Shown here: in pieces, positions 17,824 through 25,871 of the stretch
Numbering within the stretch: the stretch's first letter is position 1
Layout of the letters: each line of letters starts with the position of its first letter
NCBI GenBank assembly: GCA_022447495.1
Contig: JAKVBH010000012.1
Span: forward strand, 1-64,000
DNA from: Marinovum sp.
Lineage (GTDB): Bacteria > Pseudomonadota > Alphaproteobacteria > Rhodobacterales > Rhodobacteraceae
Direction of reading: 5' to 3'
DNA length: 64,000 nucleotides
The notes under the pieces: model-generated
Seen by the model: the letters and a program-made list of their open reading frames with translations, nothing else
Told to the model about the DNA's origin: nothing
The model's database searches: none
Position numbers and translations under genes: made by a program

Positions 17824-18807
17824 TCATTCCAAGATTCGCAACTCGCCTTCCAACCAGGGCATGCTCTGCTCTGCGGGTGCAATGACCTGATCGCGTACCA
17901 AACTGCGCACTGTGCGCCCAACATCGCGGGGTACATCCTCCGACCAATCTGCACCAGCAAAGAGCGAAATTGTGCGCGAGAATGGAGCAAAAGGCAGGGG
18001 ATGCGCAGCCAAGCGATCGTGCATGCGCGCGGCCCGCAGATAGCCCGTCGCTGTCGTCAACGCCCAGCCCGCTCCACGCGACGCCAAGGCCATCAAGGCC
18101 AAATGCGCACCGATCTCAAACCGACTGTCCACGTCCATCTTCAATCGCGCCAAGTGCGCGTCGATCTGACGAGCGATCAATTGCGTGCGGTCGTATCTCA
18201 GAAAGGGGCGCTCGCGCAGAATACGCGACGGATCGCTACCTGCTTCGCGGGGTGCCACAAGCACAAATGGGTCGCGGATCAACGGGTATTCAACAACATT
18301 ATCAATAACATCTCCCGTGCTTGCCGCAACACCAACGTGCAACGTCCGCGCTGCCAGTTGCTCCAAGATGCCGTAGCTCGACCCAGTGATCAGAGTGAAC
18401 CGGCACCGGGTCAGGCTCTCAGCCAGAAGGGTCGCCAGACGTGGCGTGACGTCGTTGTCAAAGTCATCAATCATGCCAAGGCTGAGCACGCTGAGGTGCG
18501 CCAAATCCATGACCGTCAGCTCACTTTGAGCGATGCGCAATTCGCGCAATACCGCGTGTGTACGGGTGAGATATGCACGTCCCCCAGGCGTCAATTGCAT
18601 CGGCCTGCGCGTGTGATCCACCAAACCCGTACCAAGCGCTGCTTCAAGGTTTTTCATCTGCTGGCTGACGGCTGGCTGGCTCAACCCCGTTATGTCCGAT
18701 GCTCCTGCCACTGTCCCGGTTTGGGCCAGAGCTTCGAAGACTTCCAACCCCCGCAGCGTTACCCCTTTGGCCAGCATCTCAGCGCTCCTCATAGTTTCGA
18801 ATATCAT
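17824..18807 (-). CDS. LysR-family transcriptional regulator
   Basis: This regulator of about 327 residues has an N-terminal winged helix (VTLRGLEVFEALAQTGTVAG, LSQPAVSQQMKNLEAALG) and a C-terminal periplasmic-binding-like effector domain. It is divergent from the HisD-family dehydrogenase at 18858 with about 50 bases between starts, the usual arrangement for a LysR regulator and its target, so it probably controls that gene. The ATG at 18807 is used; an ATG five codons later (18792) is equally possible, and the frame's upstream TTG at 18837 is unlikely. Confidence 0.87.
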   Translation of the reverse strand: MIFETMRSAEMLAKGVTLRGLEVFEALAQTGTVAGASDITGLSQPAVSQQMKNLEAALGTGLVDHTRRPMQLTPGGRAYLTRTHAVLRELRIAQSELTVMDLAHLSVLSLGMIDDFDNDVTPRLATLLAESLTRCRFTLITGSSYGILEQLAARTLHVGVAASTGDVIDNVVEYPLIRDPFVLVAPREAGSDPSRILRERPFLRYDRTQLIARQIDAHLARLKMDVDSRFEIGAHLALMALASRGAGWALTTATGYLRAARMHDRLAAHPLPFAPFSRTISLFAGADWSEDVPRDVGRTVRSLVRDQVIAPAEQSMPWLEGELRILE

Positions 18808-18857
18808 GAAACTCTGGACGCGTGGGTGCAACGACAATTTAATGCAAGGATCCCAGC

Positions 18858-20156
18858 ATGACCCACCTGCCGTACCCCGGAGAAAAACTCAAAGCAGCCC
18901 CAGGCCTTCCTCCGGCGCAGCACGCCGAAATCGCAGACACGGTCCAAATCATGCTTGCTCGTCTCAAAGTGGGGCGCGAGGAAACTGCGCTCGACTACGC
19001 GGCACGGCTTGATGGCCACGAGGGCTCAGTCGATGTGGCGCCTAGCGACTTGGAAAGGGCAGGCTCAGAGATTGCGCCCGAGCTCAAAGATGCAATCGAC
19101 TATGCGCACAAAAACATCCGCCGATTTGCAGAAGCGCAGCGCGCATCAATCCAAGAGTTTTCGGTTAAATTACATCCTGGTCTCAATGCCGGTCAACGGC
19201 TGATCCCGGTGCGCGCTGCAGGATGCTATGTCCCAGGTGGCAGATACGCTCACATCGCCTCAGCTCTCATGACAATCACGACCGCCCACGTCGCGGGTGT
19301 GCCCCATGTTGCTGCCGTGACGCCTCCCCGGGATGGGGTCATCGCACCTGCGGTCGCGTATGCCATGCACCGCGCAGGCGCAGATCGCGTGCTCATGTTG
19401 GGCGGCGTTCAAGGCATCGCGGCGCTGTCCGAAGGTCTTTTTGGTTTGCCGCCATCAGATGTCATCGCGGGGCCGGGGAATGCATACGTGGCGGAAGCCA
19501 AGCGTCAATTGTTCGGTCCCGTGGGCATCGACATGTTTGCAGGGCCAACAGACAGCATGATATTGGCCGACAATACTGCCGATGCCTGGACCGTTGCGGT
19601 GGACCTGATCGGTCAAGCCGAGCACGGAACAAATTCGCCCGTATGGCTGGCCACCACGTCTCGGTCGCTGGCCGACGCCGTCATCGCCTCAATTCCAAAT
19701 GCAATCGCCGAGCTTCCAGAGGATAATGCGACCGCCGCTCGCATGGCCTGGGACGCTTTGGGCGAGGTGATTTTGTGCAACTCACACGAAGAGCTTGCTC
19801 AGGTCGCGGATGCGTATGGGCCAGAACACCTGCACGTGCAGGCCAAAAACCTACCTTGGTGGCGCGACCGTCTGACGTCCTATGGCTCACTGTTCTTGGG
19901 CGCGGGAACAACAGTGAGTTTTGGTGACAAGGCCGCCGGGCCGAACCATGTTCTGCCCACCTCAGGGGCCGCTCGGTATACCGGCGGCCTCAGCGTTCAC
20001 AAATTTCTCAAATGCGTGACGTGGCAAAGTGCTGATGGAGCCAACCGCGCCAAGCTCGCCCGTGCATCGGCCGCAATCAGCCGCGCAGAAGGCATGGAAG
20101 GCCACGCGCTGAGCGCAGACCTCCGCGCCATACCCACTGCGGTCAAGAGCACATAG
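18858..20156 (+). CDS. HisD-family dehydrogenase, probably a sulfopropanediol dehydrogenase-like (HpsN) paralogue
   Basis: This 432-residue NAD-dependent zinc dehydrogenase has the HisD fold: YVPGGRYAHIAS, VIAGPGNAYVAEAKRQLFG, DLIGQAEHG with zinc-binding Gln and His, YGPEHL with the catalytic Glu-His, and a C-terminal EGMEGHA zinc motif. In true histidinol dehydrogenase the segment before NHVLPT reads TPESxGDYxxG; here it is TTVSFGDKAAGPNHVLPTSG, so the substrate-facing part differs. Roseobacters commonly carry such paralogues, the best known being HpsN, which oxidises 2,3-dihydroxypropane-1-sulfonate. No other his or hps genes are nearby, and the divergent LysR gene fits an inducible catabolic enzyme. 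The exact substrate is not determined. Confidence 0.75.
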   Translation: MTHLPYPGEKLKAAPGLPPAQHAEIADTVQIMLARLKVGREETALDYAARLDGHEGSVDVAPSDLERAGSEIAPELKDAIDYAHKNIRRFAEAQRASIQEFSVKLHPGLNAGQRLIPVRAAGCYVPGGRYAHIASALMTITTAHVAGVPHVAAVTPPRDGVIAPAVAYAMHRAGADRVLMLGGVQGIAALSEGLFGLPPSDVIAGPGNAYVAEAKRQLFGPVGIDMFAGPTDSMILADNTADAWTVAVDLIGQAEHGTNSPVWLATTSRSLADAVIASIPNAIAELPEDNATAARMAWDALGEVILCNSHEELAQVADAYGPEHLHVQAKNLPWWRDRLTSYGSLFLGAGTTVSFGDKAAGPNHVLPTSGAARYTGGLSVHKFLKCVTWQSADGANRAKLARASAAISRAEGMEGHALSADLRAIPTAVKST

Positions 20157-20454
20157 ACTGCGCGCGCGCACCAAAGCGTTTGTAGCGATTCCAAAACACT
20201 TCGTGGCTGCGCCGATCTGATTGTCGGATCTCTTGGGCGCGATGCGGGTCGCGGAAGAACTTCGAAGCAATGCGCTGATCCGACCGGGTCAGCGTCGCAT
20301 TCGCAGCACGTTGAATGCAACGGCACAGGCGCGGGTTTGCCGCTTTGCGGTCCGAAGCATTGCAGGCGCGCGAAATCGGTCCGGCCTCTGCGATGGGCAC
20401 GGCCACGGGCATTATGAGCCCTGCACACAAAGCAATCACAAGAAGTCTAGTCAT
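20143..20454 (-). CDS. Small secreted hypothetical protein, cysteine-containing
   Basis: This 103-residue protein begins with a clear signal peptide (TRLLVIALCAGLIMPVAVPI, cleavage probably after IAEA). The mature part is basic, with four cysteines: SRACNASDRK, LCRCIQRAAN and the C-terminal MCS. Other residues that look constrained are SDQRIASKFFRDPHRAQEIR and FWNRYKRFG. It resembles conserved exported proteins of Rhodobacteraceae without known function. Starting at the ATG at 20454 puts the signal peptide first; the open frame extends to 20532 without support. The last 14 bases overlap the convergent HisD-like gene. Confidence 0.7.
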   Translation of the reverse strand: MTRLLVIALCAGLIMPVAVPIAEAGPISRACNASDRKAANPRLCRCIQRAANATLTRSDQRIASKFFRDPHRAQEIRQSDRRSHEVFWNRYKRFGARAQSMCS

Positions 20455-20550
20455 ATCTGCCTCACCAAAATTGCCGTATCGAGCTTTGCCTCTGTCTACA
20501 GCGTTGGTTTCCTCATCTAGACCATGACGCATATGGAGCAGCTTTTCAAA

Positions 20551-21309
20551 TTAAACCTGCGAAGACAGATGCTTGAAGGCCTCTGTGACACGATATTCTT
20601 CCAGGCTGTGGCGTAGCGCCAACCGTTTCAAACCGAAGTGCACGGTCGCCATGTCCTTGTAATAGCTGGAATAGGTATAGTTTGTCGCGGCACCAGCGGC
20701 GGCACCCAACACAGGTACTGTTTGTGCGGCAAGTTTTTGCCCAAGGATTGTCGCAAGGCGCGGGGCAACAGTTTTCAGCACGCTTTGAACCGTCGCCCCG
20801 GTCAGTGCTGTACGTGCGGCAAAGAAGGCCGAGTTCGCTCCATCGTCGTGTTCCAAAGGTCCAGCAGCGGTGAATACCAGAAGACATGCTTTGCGAATCT
20901 CATCGTCTTTGGGGTCGAACCCATGCGAGACCGCAGAGCTTTGGATTGCCCGCAGCAGCAGTGTGGTCGTGACCGGAAGCTCGGCCAAAGCCGTTGGCAA
21001 GCCGCCCGTACCCCCAAGTGCGCCAAGACCCGTGGCGGTGACCTGTGTGACCCAATCCGGCGCATCCGGAAAGTACCTGCCCCGGCTCCGTTCAGCAGCA
21101 GCGAAACTGGCCTCAAGCGCTTTCTCTGTCGCCACATTGAGGCGCGAACGCACCGTATCAGGCAATTTATCGAGCAGGTCCGCAGCTTGACTGCCAATAG
21201 CGTTGAGCAATTGAACCCCCAACCCACCAGCCTTTGCGTAGCGCTGAACAAGCGCTTCCATCTCAGTGCCAAGCGTTTCTGGAATGATCATCTCTGTGCT
21301 GCCGCTCAT
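20551..21309 (-). CDS. EcsC-family protein
   Basis: This 252-residue protein matches the EcsC family over its length: an N-terminal amphipathic helical part (AKAGGLGVQLLNAIGSQAAD), a glycine-rich central segment (GLGALGGTGGLPTALAELPV), then DDEIRKACLLVFTAAGPLEH and a hydrophobic region (VPVLGAAAGAATNYTYSSYY). EcsC is a peripheral or membrane-associated protein named from the Bacillus ecs operon; its molecular role is unknown. The ATG at 21309 follows GGGGGCGG; the upstream GTG at 21336 is less likely. It lies 48 bases downstream of a GNAT gene on the same strand. Confidence 0.82.
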   Translation of the reverse strand: MSGSTEMIIPETLGTEMEALVQRYAKAGGLGVQLLNAIGSQAADLLDKLPDTVRSRLNVATEKALEASFAAAERSRGRYFPDAPDWVTQVTATGLGALGGTGGLPTALAELPVTTTLLLRAIQSSAVSHGFDPKDDEIRKACLLVFTAAGPLEHDDGANSAFFAARTALTGATVQSVLKTVAPRLATILGQKLAAQTVPVLGAAAGAATNYTYSSYYKDMATVHFGLKRLALRHSLEEYRVTEAFKHLSSQV

Positions 21310-21357
21310 ACCGCCCCCAATGTTACACATATTCACATTGGGTCCAACTGTCGGAAT

Positions 21358-21834
21358 TCAAGGGCCTGCGCGCCTAACCTCCCCCGAGACCCGATGCCAA
21401 TCGCCACGGCCCAATATGCGTTCAGGATTGGTTGGCGGTGGCATGTCCACGCCATACAATTTTTCAAACCCAAAACGCGAGTAATACGGGGCATCGCCCA
21501 CCAATAAGACACGCTCCCAACCCAAATCAAAGGCGCGGTCGCAGGTGTCATGCATCAATGCGCCCCCTAAACCCTCACCCTGGCGTGTCGGGTGCACAGC
21601 GATTGGCCCAAGCAATAGCGCCTTGGCCGATCCGATCTGCACTGGCCAAAATCGGATGGCGCCTGCCAGAATGCCCAAATCATCTACTGCGATAGTAGAA
21701 AGCCCAAGCACTGGGGCGACTCCATCCCGCAAACGATAGGATGACAGCGCTTCGCGCCCTGGGGCAAAACACAGATCATAGAGGGCTTCGACAGCCCACC
21801 AATCCTCTGCCCGCTCTGGACGCAGGGTATACAT
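21358..21834 (-). CDS. GNAT-family N-acetyltransferase
   Basis: This 158-residue acyltransferase has the GNAT fold: an N-terminal YTLRPERAEDWWAVEALYDL, the acetyl-CoA binding segment LGPIAVHPTRQGEGLGGALM (the QGxGxG loop), and a C-terminal LVGDAPYYSRFGFEKL typical of the YhbS-like subgroup. The substrate cannot be deduced. It is divergent from the flavin reductase gene, and the 168-bp gap contains a tandem 19-bp repeat. Confidence 0.85.
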   Translation of the reverse strand: MYTLRPERAEDWWAVEALYDLCFAPGREALSSYRLRDGVAPVLGLSTIAVDDLGILAGAIRFWPVQIGSAKALLLGPIAVHPTRQGEGLGGALMHDTCDRAFDLGWERVLLVGDAPYYSRFGFEKLYGVDMPPPTNPERILGRGDWHRVSGEVRRAGP

Positions 21835-21886
21835 CGCGACGCTCCCTCTGGCTTTGAGGTTCTAGCCAGCTTCGGAGCACCCAAAC

Positions 21887-21924
21887 GCTGTCTTCACACT
21901 CAAAAGCTGTCTTCACACACAAAG
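21887..21924. repeat. Tandem 19-bp direct repeat in a divergent promoter region
   Basis: GCTGTCTTCACACTCAAAA is followed without a gap by GCTGTCTTCACACACAAAG; 17 of 19 bases match. It lies between the divergent starts of the GNAT and flavin reductase genes, so it may be an activator site or simply a small duplication. Confidence 0.6.
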
Positions 21925-22002
21925 GCTGGAATCGCGCCTAGCATGGAGATAGGTCAGGGGCAAACCTGATCCCATCATGGGAAGACGTCACGGAGACGAC
22001 AA

Positions 22003-22608
22003 ATGTTCTATCGCCCAGAAGATGGCCACGGCCTCCCCCATAATCCGTTCAACGCTGTGGTGGCTCCACGCCCCATCGGCTGGATTGCCACCCGTGGCAG
22101 CGACGGATCAGACAACCTGGCACCCTACTCCTTTTTCAACGCCGTCGCGTATGTCCCGCCGCAGGTGATGTTCGCCTCGACCTCGGCCAAAGATGACCGT
22201 GATGGCACAAAAGATAGCGTGGCCAATATCCGCGAAACAGGCGTCTTTGCTGTAAACATCGTTGAATTTGCCATGCGCGACGCAATGAATGCGACGTCGG
22301 GTCCATGGCCCAAAGAGACTGATGAGTTTAAGCATGCTGGCATTGCAAAAGCGGAATGCGAAACGATTAATTGCCCGCGGATTCAGGGGGCTCCAGCAAC
22401 CCTGGAATGCACTGTCAACGAAATCGTGAAAATTCGCGGTGAGTCCAACTATGTCGTCTTTGGCGAGGTTACCGGTGTGCATTTGCGCGACGACTGCGTC
22501 ATTGATGGCCAGTTCGATGTGACCCATTTCCAACCGCTGTCTCGCTTGGGGTATCGCGATTATGCCGTGGTTGAGAACGTCTTTACGCTGAAACGACCTG
22601 ATGAGTGA
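22003..22608 (+). CDS. Flavin reductase-like domain protein
   Basis: This 201-residue protein has the FMN-binding split-barrel of the flavin reductase-like family: FNAVVAPRPIGWIATRGSDG, APYSFFNAVAYVPPQVMF, KDSVANIRETGVFAVNIVE and FGEVTGVHLRDD. Members bind FMN and reduce it with NAD(P)H, or are stand-alone flavoproteins. No monooxygenase partner is next door. GGAG lies 10 bases before the ATG. Its last 26 bases overlap the convergent LysR gene. Confidence 0.88.
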   Translation: MFYRPEDGHGLPHNPFNAVVAPRPIGWIATRGSDGSDNLAPYSFFNAVAYVPPQVMFASTSAKDDRDGTKDSVANIRETGVFAVNIVEFAMRDAMNATSGPWPKETDEFKHAGIAKAECETINCPRIQGAPATLECTVNEIVKIRGESNYVVFGEVTGVHLRDDCVIDGQFDVTHFQPLSRLGYRDYAVVENVFTLKRPDE

Positions 22609-23491
22609 CGACTTGGTTGCTGAGACTCTGCCCGAGAGTGGCGTAGCCCTCAGCGATCATTTCGGCTAGGCGCACGACGGGTTCAGCTGGCGATCGTCCG
22701 AGCCCATACAAATTTACTTTGTGAGCTTCCAAGGGCGGCAAGTCATGTCCAGTGATTTCGGACAATTGCTGAGGCGCCGTACCTTCTAGCATAGCCGTCA
22801 CACCAAGGTCGGCACTTGTCGTGGCTTCAATTGTGCGATCGCTGTCTGTGTCGACAGCATTTTCCCAAGAGATGCCCGCCCCCTCGAGACGCCCAATGAC
22901 GCCGGCTCGAAACACACACACACGCCCCATCGCAAGTTTGAGCGGTCTCTGACGGTGCGCTTGCCCCCCAGGAGCCCCCAACCAACGCAGAGGTATTTCG
23001 GTCAGGGTTTGCACCCGCGAATCCAGATCTGCCTCGGCTCCTGTCTCAGTCGTCAACATCAAGGCAAGCTCGCCGTTTGCGAATTGGCGCTTCAATTTGC
23101 GAGTGTATGTGGTGGAGAGCACCACTTTCATGCGCGGCATCTCGGCAGAAAAACGCTGCAATACGCGTGGGATCACCGGGTAAACGATGTCATGGGGCAC
23201 ACCGAGCGCAATCTCGCCGGCGTAATCTGCGTGGGTAAGCCGAGCAAAAGCCTCGTCATTCAGTGCGACCATACGGCGGGCATACCCCAAAAGTTGCTCC
23301 CCTGCCGCCGTCAATGATACGCCTCGACCTGCGCGATCAATCAATTCGACGCCCATGAGGTCTTCGAGCCGTTTGAGCTGCATCGACACCGCTGATTGCG
23401 TGAGATTGAGGAAACCCGCAGCGCGGGTAACACCACCAGTTTGGGCCACGGCCACGAAAGAGCGCAGAACGGTTACGTCGAGATTTCTCAT
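22583..23491 (-). CDS. LysR-family transcriptional regulator
   Basis: This 302-residue regulator has an N-terminal helix-turn-helix (TGGVTRAAGFLNLTQSAVSM) and a LysR substrate-binding domain (GEIALGVPHDIVYPVIPRVL). LDVTVLRSFVAVAQTGG at the start is typical. The start ATG at 23491 is preceded by an in-frame GTG. It is divergent from a DUF1127 gene with 112 bases between starts, so that gene may be its target. The effector is unknown. Confidence 0.87.
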   Translation of the reverse strand: MRNLDVTVLRSFVAVAQTGGVTRAAGFLNLTQSAVSMQLKRLEDLMGVELIDRAGRGVSLTAAGEQLLGYARRMVALNDEAFARLTHADYAGEIALGVPHDIVYPVIPRVLQRFSAEMPRMKVVLSTTYTRKLKRQFANGELALMLTTETGAEADLDSRVQTLTEIPLRWLGAPGGQAHRQRPLKLAMGRVCVFRAGVIGRLEGAGISWENAVDTDSDRTIEATTSADLGVTAMLEGTAPQQLSEITGHDLPPLEAHKVNLYGLGRSPAEPVVRLAEMIAEGYATLGQSLSNQVVTHQVVSA

Positions 23492-23603
23492 CACAAATCC
23501 TGATATTTCAGATCATAAACAATCGTTATCATTATGATCCCTGATGGCCCATATATCAAGCATCGAAATGCTTTCATCGTGATTCATCAAGGATATGTTA
23601 ATC

Positions 23604-23807
23604 ATGGCACACATCGTTCACTCCGCCCGCGTCGTTCAAAACCGCAGCTTTCCTTCGATCTCCGCGATTTTGGGATTGATCCGTCAACGCCAAGATCTGG
23701 CCCGCCTCGACGACGCCCAATTGCGTGACTTGGGTCTGACCCGCCAAGAGGCGCAAGACGAAGCATCGCGCCCTGCTTGGGATGTCCCAAATCATTGGGT
23801 CCGCTGA
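23604..23807 (+). CDS. DUF1127 (YjiS-like) small protein
   Basis: This 67-residue protein carries the DUF1127 motif: LARLDDAQLRDLGLTRQEAQ and the C-terminal RPAWDVPNHW. Small arginine-rich DUF1127 proteins of Alphaproteobacteria include RNA-binding regulators of RNA turnover and metabolism (CcaF1 in Rhodobacter). Whether this one acts that way is inference. The ATG at 23604 is spaced 11 bases from AAGGA; an ATG nine bases earlier is also in frame. It is divergent from a LysR gene and followed by a 226-bp gap with nothing recognised before the Bax inhibitor gene. Confidence 0.85.
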   Translation: MAHIVHSARVVQNRSFPSISAILGLIRQRQDLARLDDAQLRDLGLTRQEAQDEASRPAWDVPNHWVR

Positions 23808-24033
23808 GGAACATCTGGTTTTTGAGAGGTCGCGGTCGCTTTGACCGTTGCGTGCAACCGTAGTCGCCGCGCCCCTTGCCCATGGCTCTCCAAGAGCGGA
23901 AATTCACCAACCATTCATGACAACAACAAATACGCGCATCCGCCGCACCGGTTTTTCTTGAAAAATGGGCGCGTCTTCCCAATATTCAGTGTAAACCCTT
24001 ATGACGGGGCTAGCCTAGATTTTGGAGGACCAA

Positions 24034-24777
24034 ATGGCTGACTTAAATTCAATCCGGACGGCATCGGGCGCGCGCGCTAGCGCCGCTCAGATTGATGAGG
24101 GCCTGCGCGCCCATATGAACCGCGTCTACGGTACAATGTCCGTAGGCATGCTGATGACCTTTGCGGTGGCTTGGGCTGTAGGAACAAGTCCTGCACTACT
24201 CGGCATGTTTCGTGATCCCGTCACGTTGCAACCCAATATCTTGGGTTGGATCGTGATGTTCGCACCACTTGCTATGGTTTTTGGCTTTGGTGCAGCTATC
24301 AACCGCCTGTCCGCATCTGCAGCGCAGCTGTTTTTCTATGTCTTCGCCGCCGTTATGGGCCTGTCGATAGCTTGGATTTTCGTGGCTTTCACCGGCTTTT
24401 CGATCGCACAAATCTTCCTGGTGACATCCATTGCGTTCGCGGGTCTATCACTGTGGGGCTACACTACCAAGAAAGACATATCTGGATGGGGTTCATTTCT
24501 CATCATGGGTGTAATCGGCCTCGTTGTGGCATCCATTGTTAACTTTTTCTTGGTCTCGCCCGCGATCATGTTCGCGATATCTGCGCTGGGTGTTCTGATC
24601 TTCGCGGGGCTTACAGCATACGACACGCAGAACATCAAAAATATGTATCTCGCGCACGCTCACACAGGCGACACCGAGTGGCTACAGAAGTCGGGCATTA
24701 TGGGCGCTCTGTCGCTCTACTTGAACTTCATCAACATGTTCATGATGCTGCTTCAGCTGTTTGGCAACCGCGAGTAA
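24034..24777 (+). CDS. Bax inhibitor-1/YccA family membrane protein
   Basis: This 247-residue inner-membrane protein has seven hydrophobic helices, starting with the family segment AHMNRVYGTMSVGMLMTFAV and including AGLTAYDTQNIKNMYL and ALSLYLNFINMFMMLLQL. The aspartate in TAYDTQ and the C-terminal acidic/charged end are features of the BI-1 group, related to the calcium-leak channel YetJ. In bacteria YccA binds the protease FtsH. GGAGGAC precedes the ATG and a strong terminator follows, so it is a single-gene transcript. Confidence 0.92.
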   Translation: MADLNSIRTASGARASAAQIDEGLRAHMNRVYGTMSVGMLMTFAVAWAVGTSPALLGMFRDPVTLQPNILGWIVMFAPLAMVFGFGAAINRLSASAAQLFFYVFAAVMGLSIAWIFVAFTGFSIAQIFLVTSIAFAGLSLWGYTTKKDISGWGSFLIMGVIGLVVASIVNFFLVSPAIMFAISALGVLIFAGLTAYDTQNIKNMYLAHAHTGDTEWLQKSGIMGALSLYLNFINMFMMLLQLFGNRE

Positions 24778-24803
24778 GCAGAAGCATATCTTTGTTTTCA
24801 GGA

Positions 24804-24832
24804 AGGCCGCAGATAGTATGCGGCCTTTTTTT
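24804..24832 (+). terminator. Rho-independent terminator after the Bax inhibitor-1 gene
   Basis: AGGCCGCA and TGCGGCCT form an 8-bp stem around a 7-base loop, followed by seven T residues, 27 bases after the stop codon. Confidence 0.92.
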
Positions 24833-24852
24833 GTGGGATCAGTTTGGCAACG

Positions 24853-25689
24853 TCAATGAGGTAGAACGAGCCATGAGCCACCAAGCTGCTTAAGCGTGCC
24901 GCCGGTTCCAAGTTTAAACCGTGCAAGCCCAGGCGCTCGATCCGTGGCCACTTGGCCCAAATCGACGCGTTTGGTCCCACGCTCTTTGAGCCGCTCCACT
25001 GCGCGCCAAAAGACCGCGTGATGCGCCGACAGCGCTCGGCCCTCTTCGCCAGACCAGCCGATGTGATATGTGGCCACGGATTCATGGCACAAAAAGAGCA
25101 TTGCTGCGATGACTCCGCCAGTTTGCCGCGCCTCAAAAATCCGCACTTGCGCCTTGTTGGCCCGGGCATAAGCCATGGTCAAAGCCGTTGGCCAGTTAGC
25201 GTACTTCTTAAGCCGCGACTGCGCCACTTCCATATCCAAAAGCCAATGGCCATCATGAGTATTCAACCCGGTCTCTGAGATCTTTAACCCTTGAGATTGC
25301 GCGTAGTTAAGCCGATTGCGCCACTTTTGTTTCAACCCGGCCTTAAGATCCTTCACTGGGTCTGCAACATTCAACTCCACAACAGAGGATGGCGTGCGCA
25401 AGGGAATCCCCGCCTGACCTGCCTGTGTTTCTGGATTGAGCAAGAAGGCACCGCACTGTGCCTCATGTGCCAAGCGGCGAATATCATCGCGTGGCACATC
25501 GGCTCGGGAGATAAGACCTACACGAAATGGGCCCATGCGGCGGCGAATGATCTGAACCTCACCGCGCCCCTTGGACATAGAGAAGCGCAGGGGAGGCTGC
25601 CCGATATGGGTGAGCGCAGCCCCCAAGGCATAGGATTGTGAGAGAGGCGCAAATTGACTGCGCAGCAGCGAAGCAGAATGAAACGACAT
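24853..25689 (-). CDS. FemAB-like GNAT acyltransferase
   Basis: This 278-residue protein matches the GNAT/FemAB-like (acetyltransferase 6) group. LKAGLKQKWRNRLNYAQSQG is the helix preceding the second GNAT fold, followed by VIAAMLFLCHESVATYHIGW and ALSAHHAVFWRAVERLKERG, then LGQVATDRAPGLARFKLGTG. FemAB-type enzymes transfer amino acids to peptidoglycan precursors, and related proteins act in polysaccharide or peptide modification; the substrate here is unknown. It is divergent from a 44-residue membrane protein gene with 47 bases between starts. Confidence 0.8.
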   Translation of the reverse strand: MSFHSASLLRSQFAPLSQSYALGAALTHIGQPPLRFSMSKGRGEVQIIRRRMGPFRVGLISRADVPRDDIRRLAHEAQCGAFLLNPETQAGQAGIPLRTPSSVVELNVADPVKDLKAGLKQKWRNRLNYAQSQGLKISETGLNTHDGHWLLDMEVAQSRLKKYANWPTALTMAYARANKAQVRIFEARQTGGVIAAMLFLCHESVATYHIGWSGEEGRALSAHHAVFWRAVERLKERGTKRVDLGQVATDRAPGLARFKLGTGGTLKQLGGSWLVLPH

Positions 25690-25736
25690 ATCTAAAATTA
25701 AGAACTGATTCAGGTGAATCGCGTCTTAATGCCGAC

Positions 25737-25871
25737 ATGAAAAACTCAACTGTGTTTGGCCAGATCGCCCCTGCCCCTCGCCCCACTAAAACCGCGGCAG
25801 CTCTTGTTGCGCTCGTGTGTGCTCTCCCCGTCGGTGTGGTGCTTTGGATTGTGGAGGCACTCTGGCTTTAG
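25737..25871 (+). CDS. Small membrane protein, 44 residues
   Basis: This short frame starts at an ATG 47 bases from the divergent acyltransferase and ends 4 bases into the convergent sulfotransferase gene. It has a 16-residue basic N terminus (VFGQIAPAPRPTKTA) and one hydrophobic helix (ALVALVCALPVGVVLWIVEA). Codon use is GC-rich at third positions as in real genes here. No clear ribosome-binding site is seen. I do not recognise a family; the support is composition, topology and tight fit between its neighbours. Confidence 0.5.
   Translation: MKNSTVFGQIAPAPRPTKTAAALVALVCALPVGVVLWIVEALWL

Noticed and set aside
17782-18861. 359-codon open frame antisense to the LysR gene
   Set aside because: The LysR protein has a clear helix-turn-helix and effector domain; the antisense product is Arg/His/Gln rich without domains.
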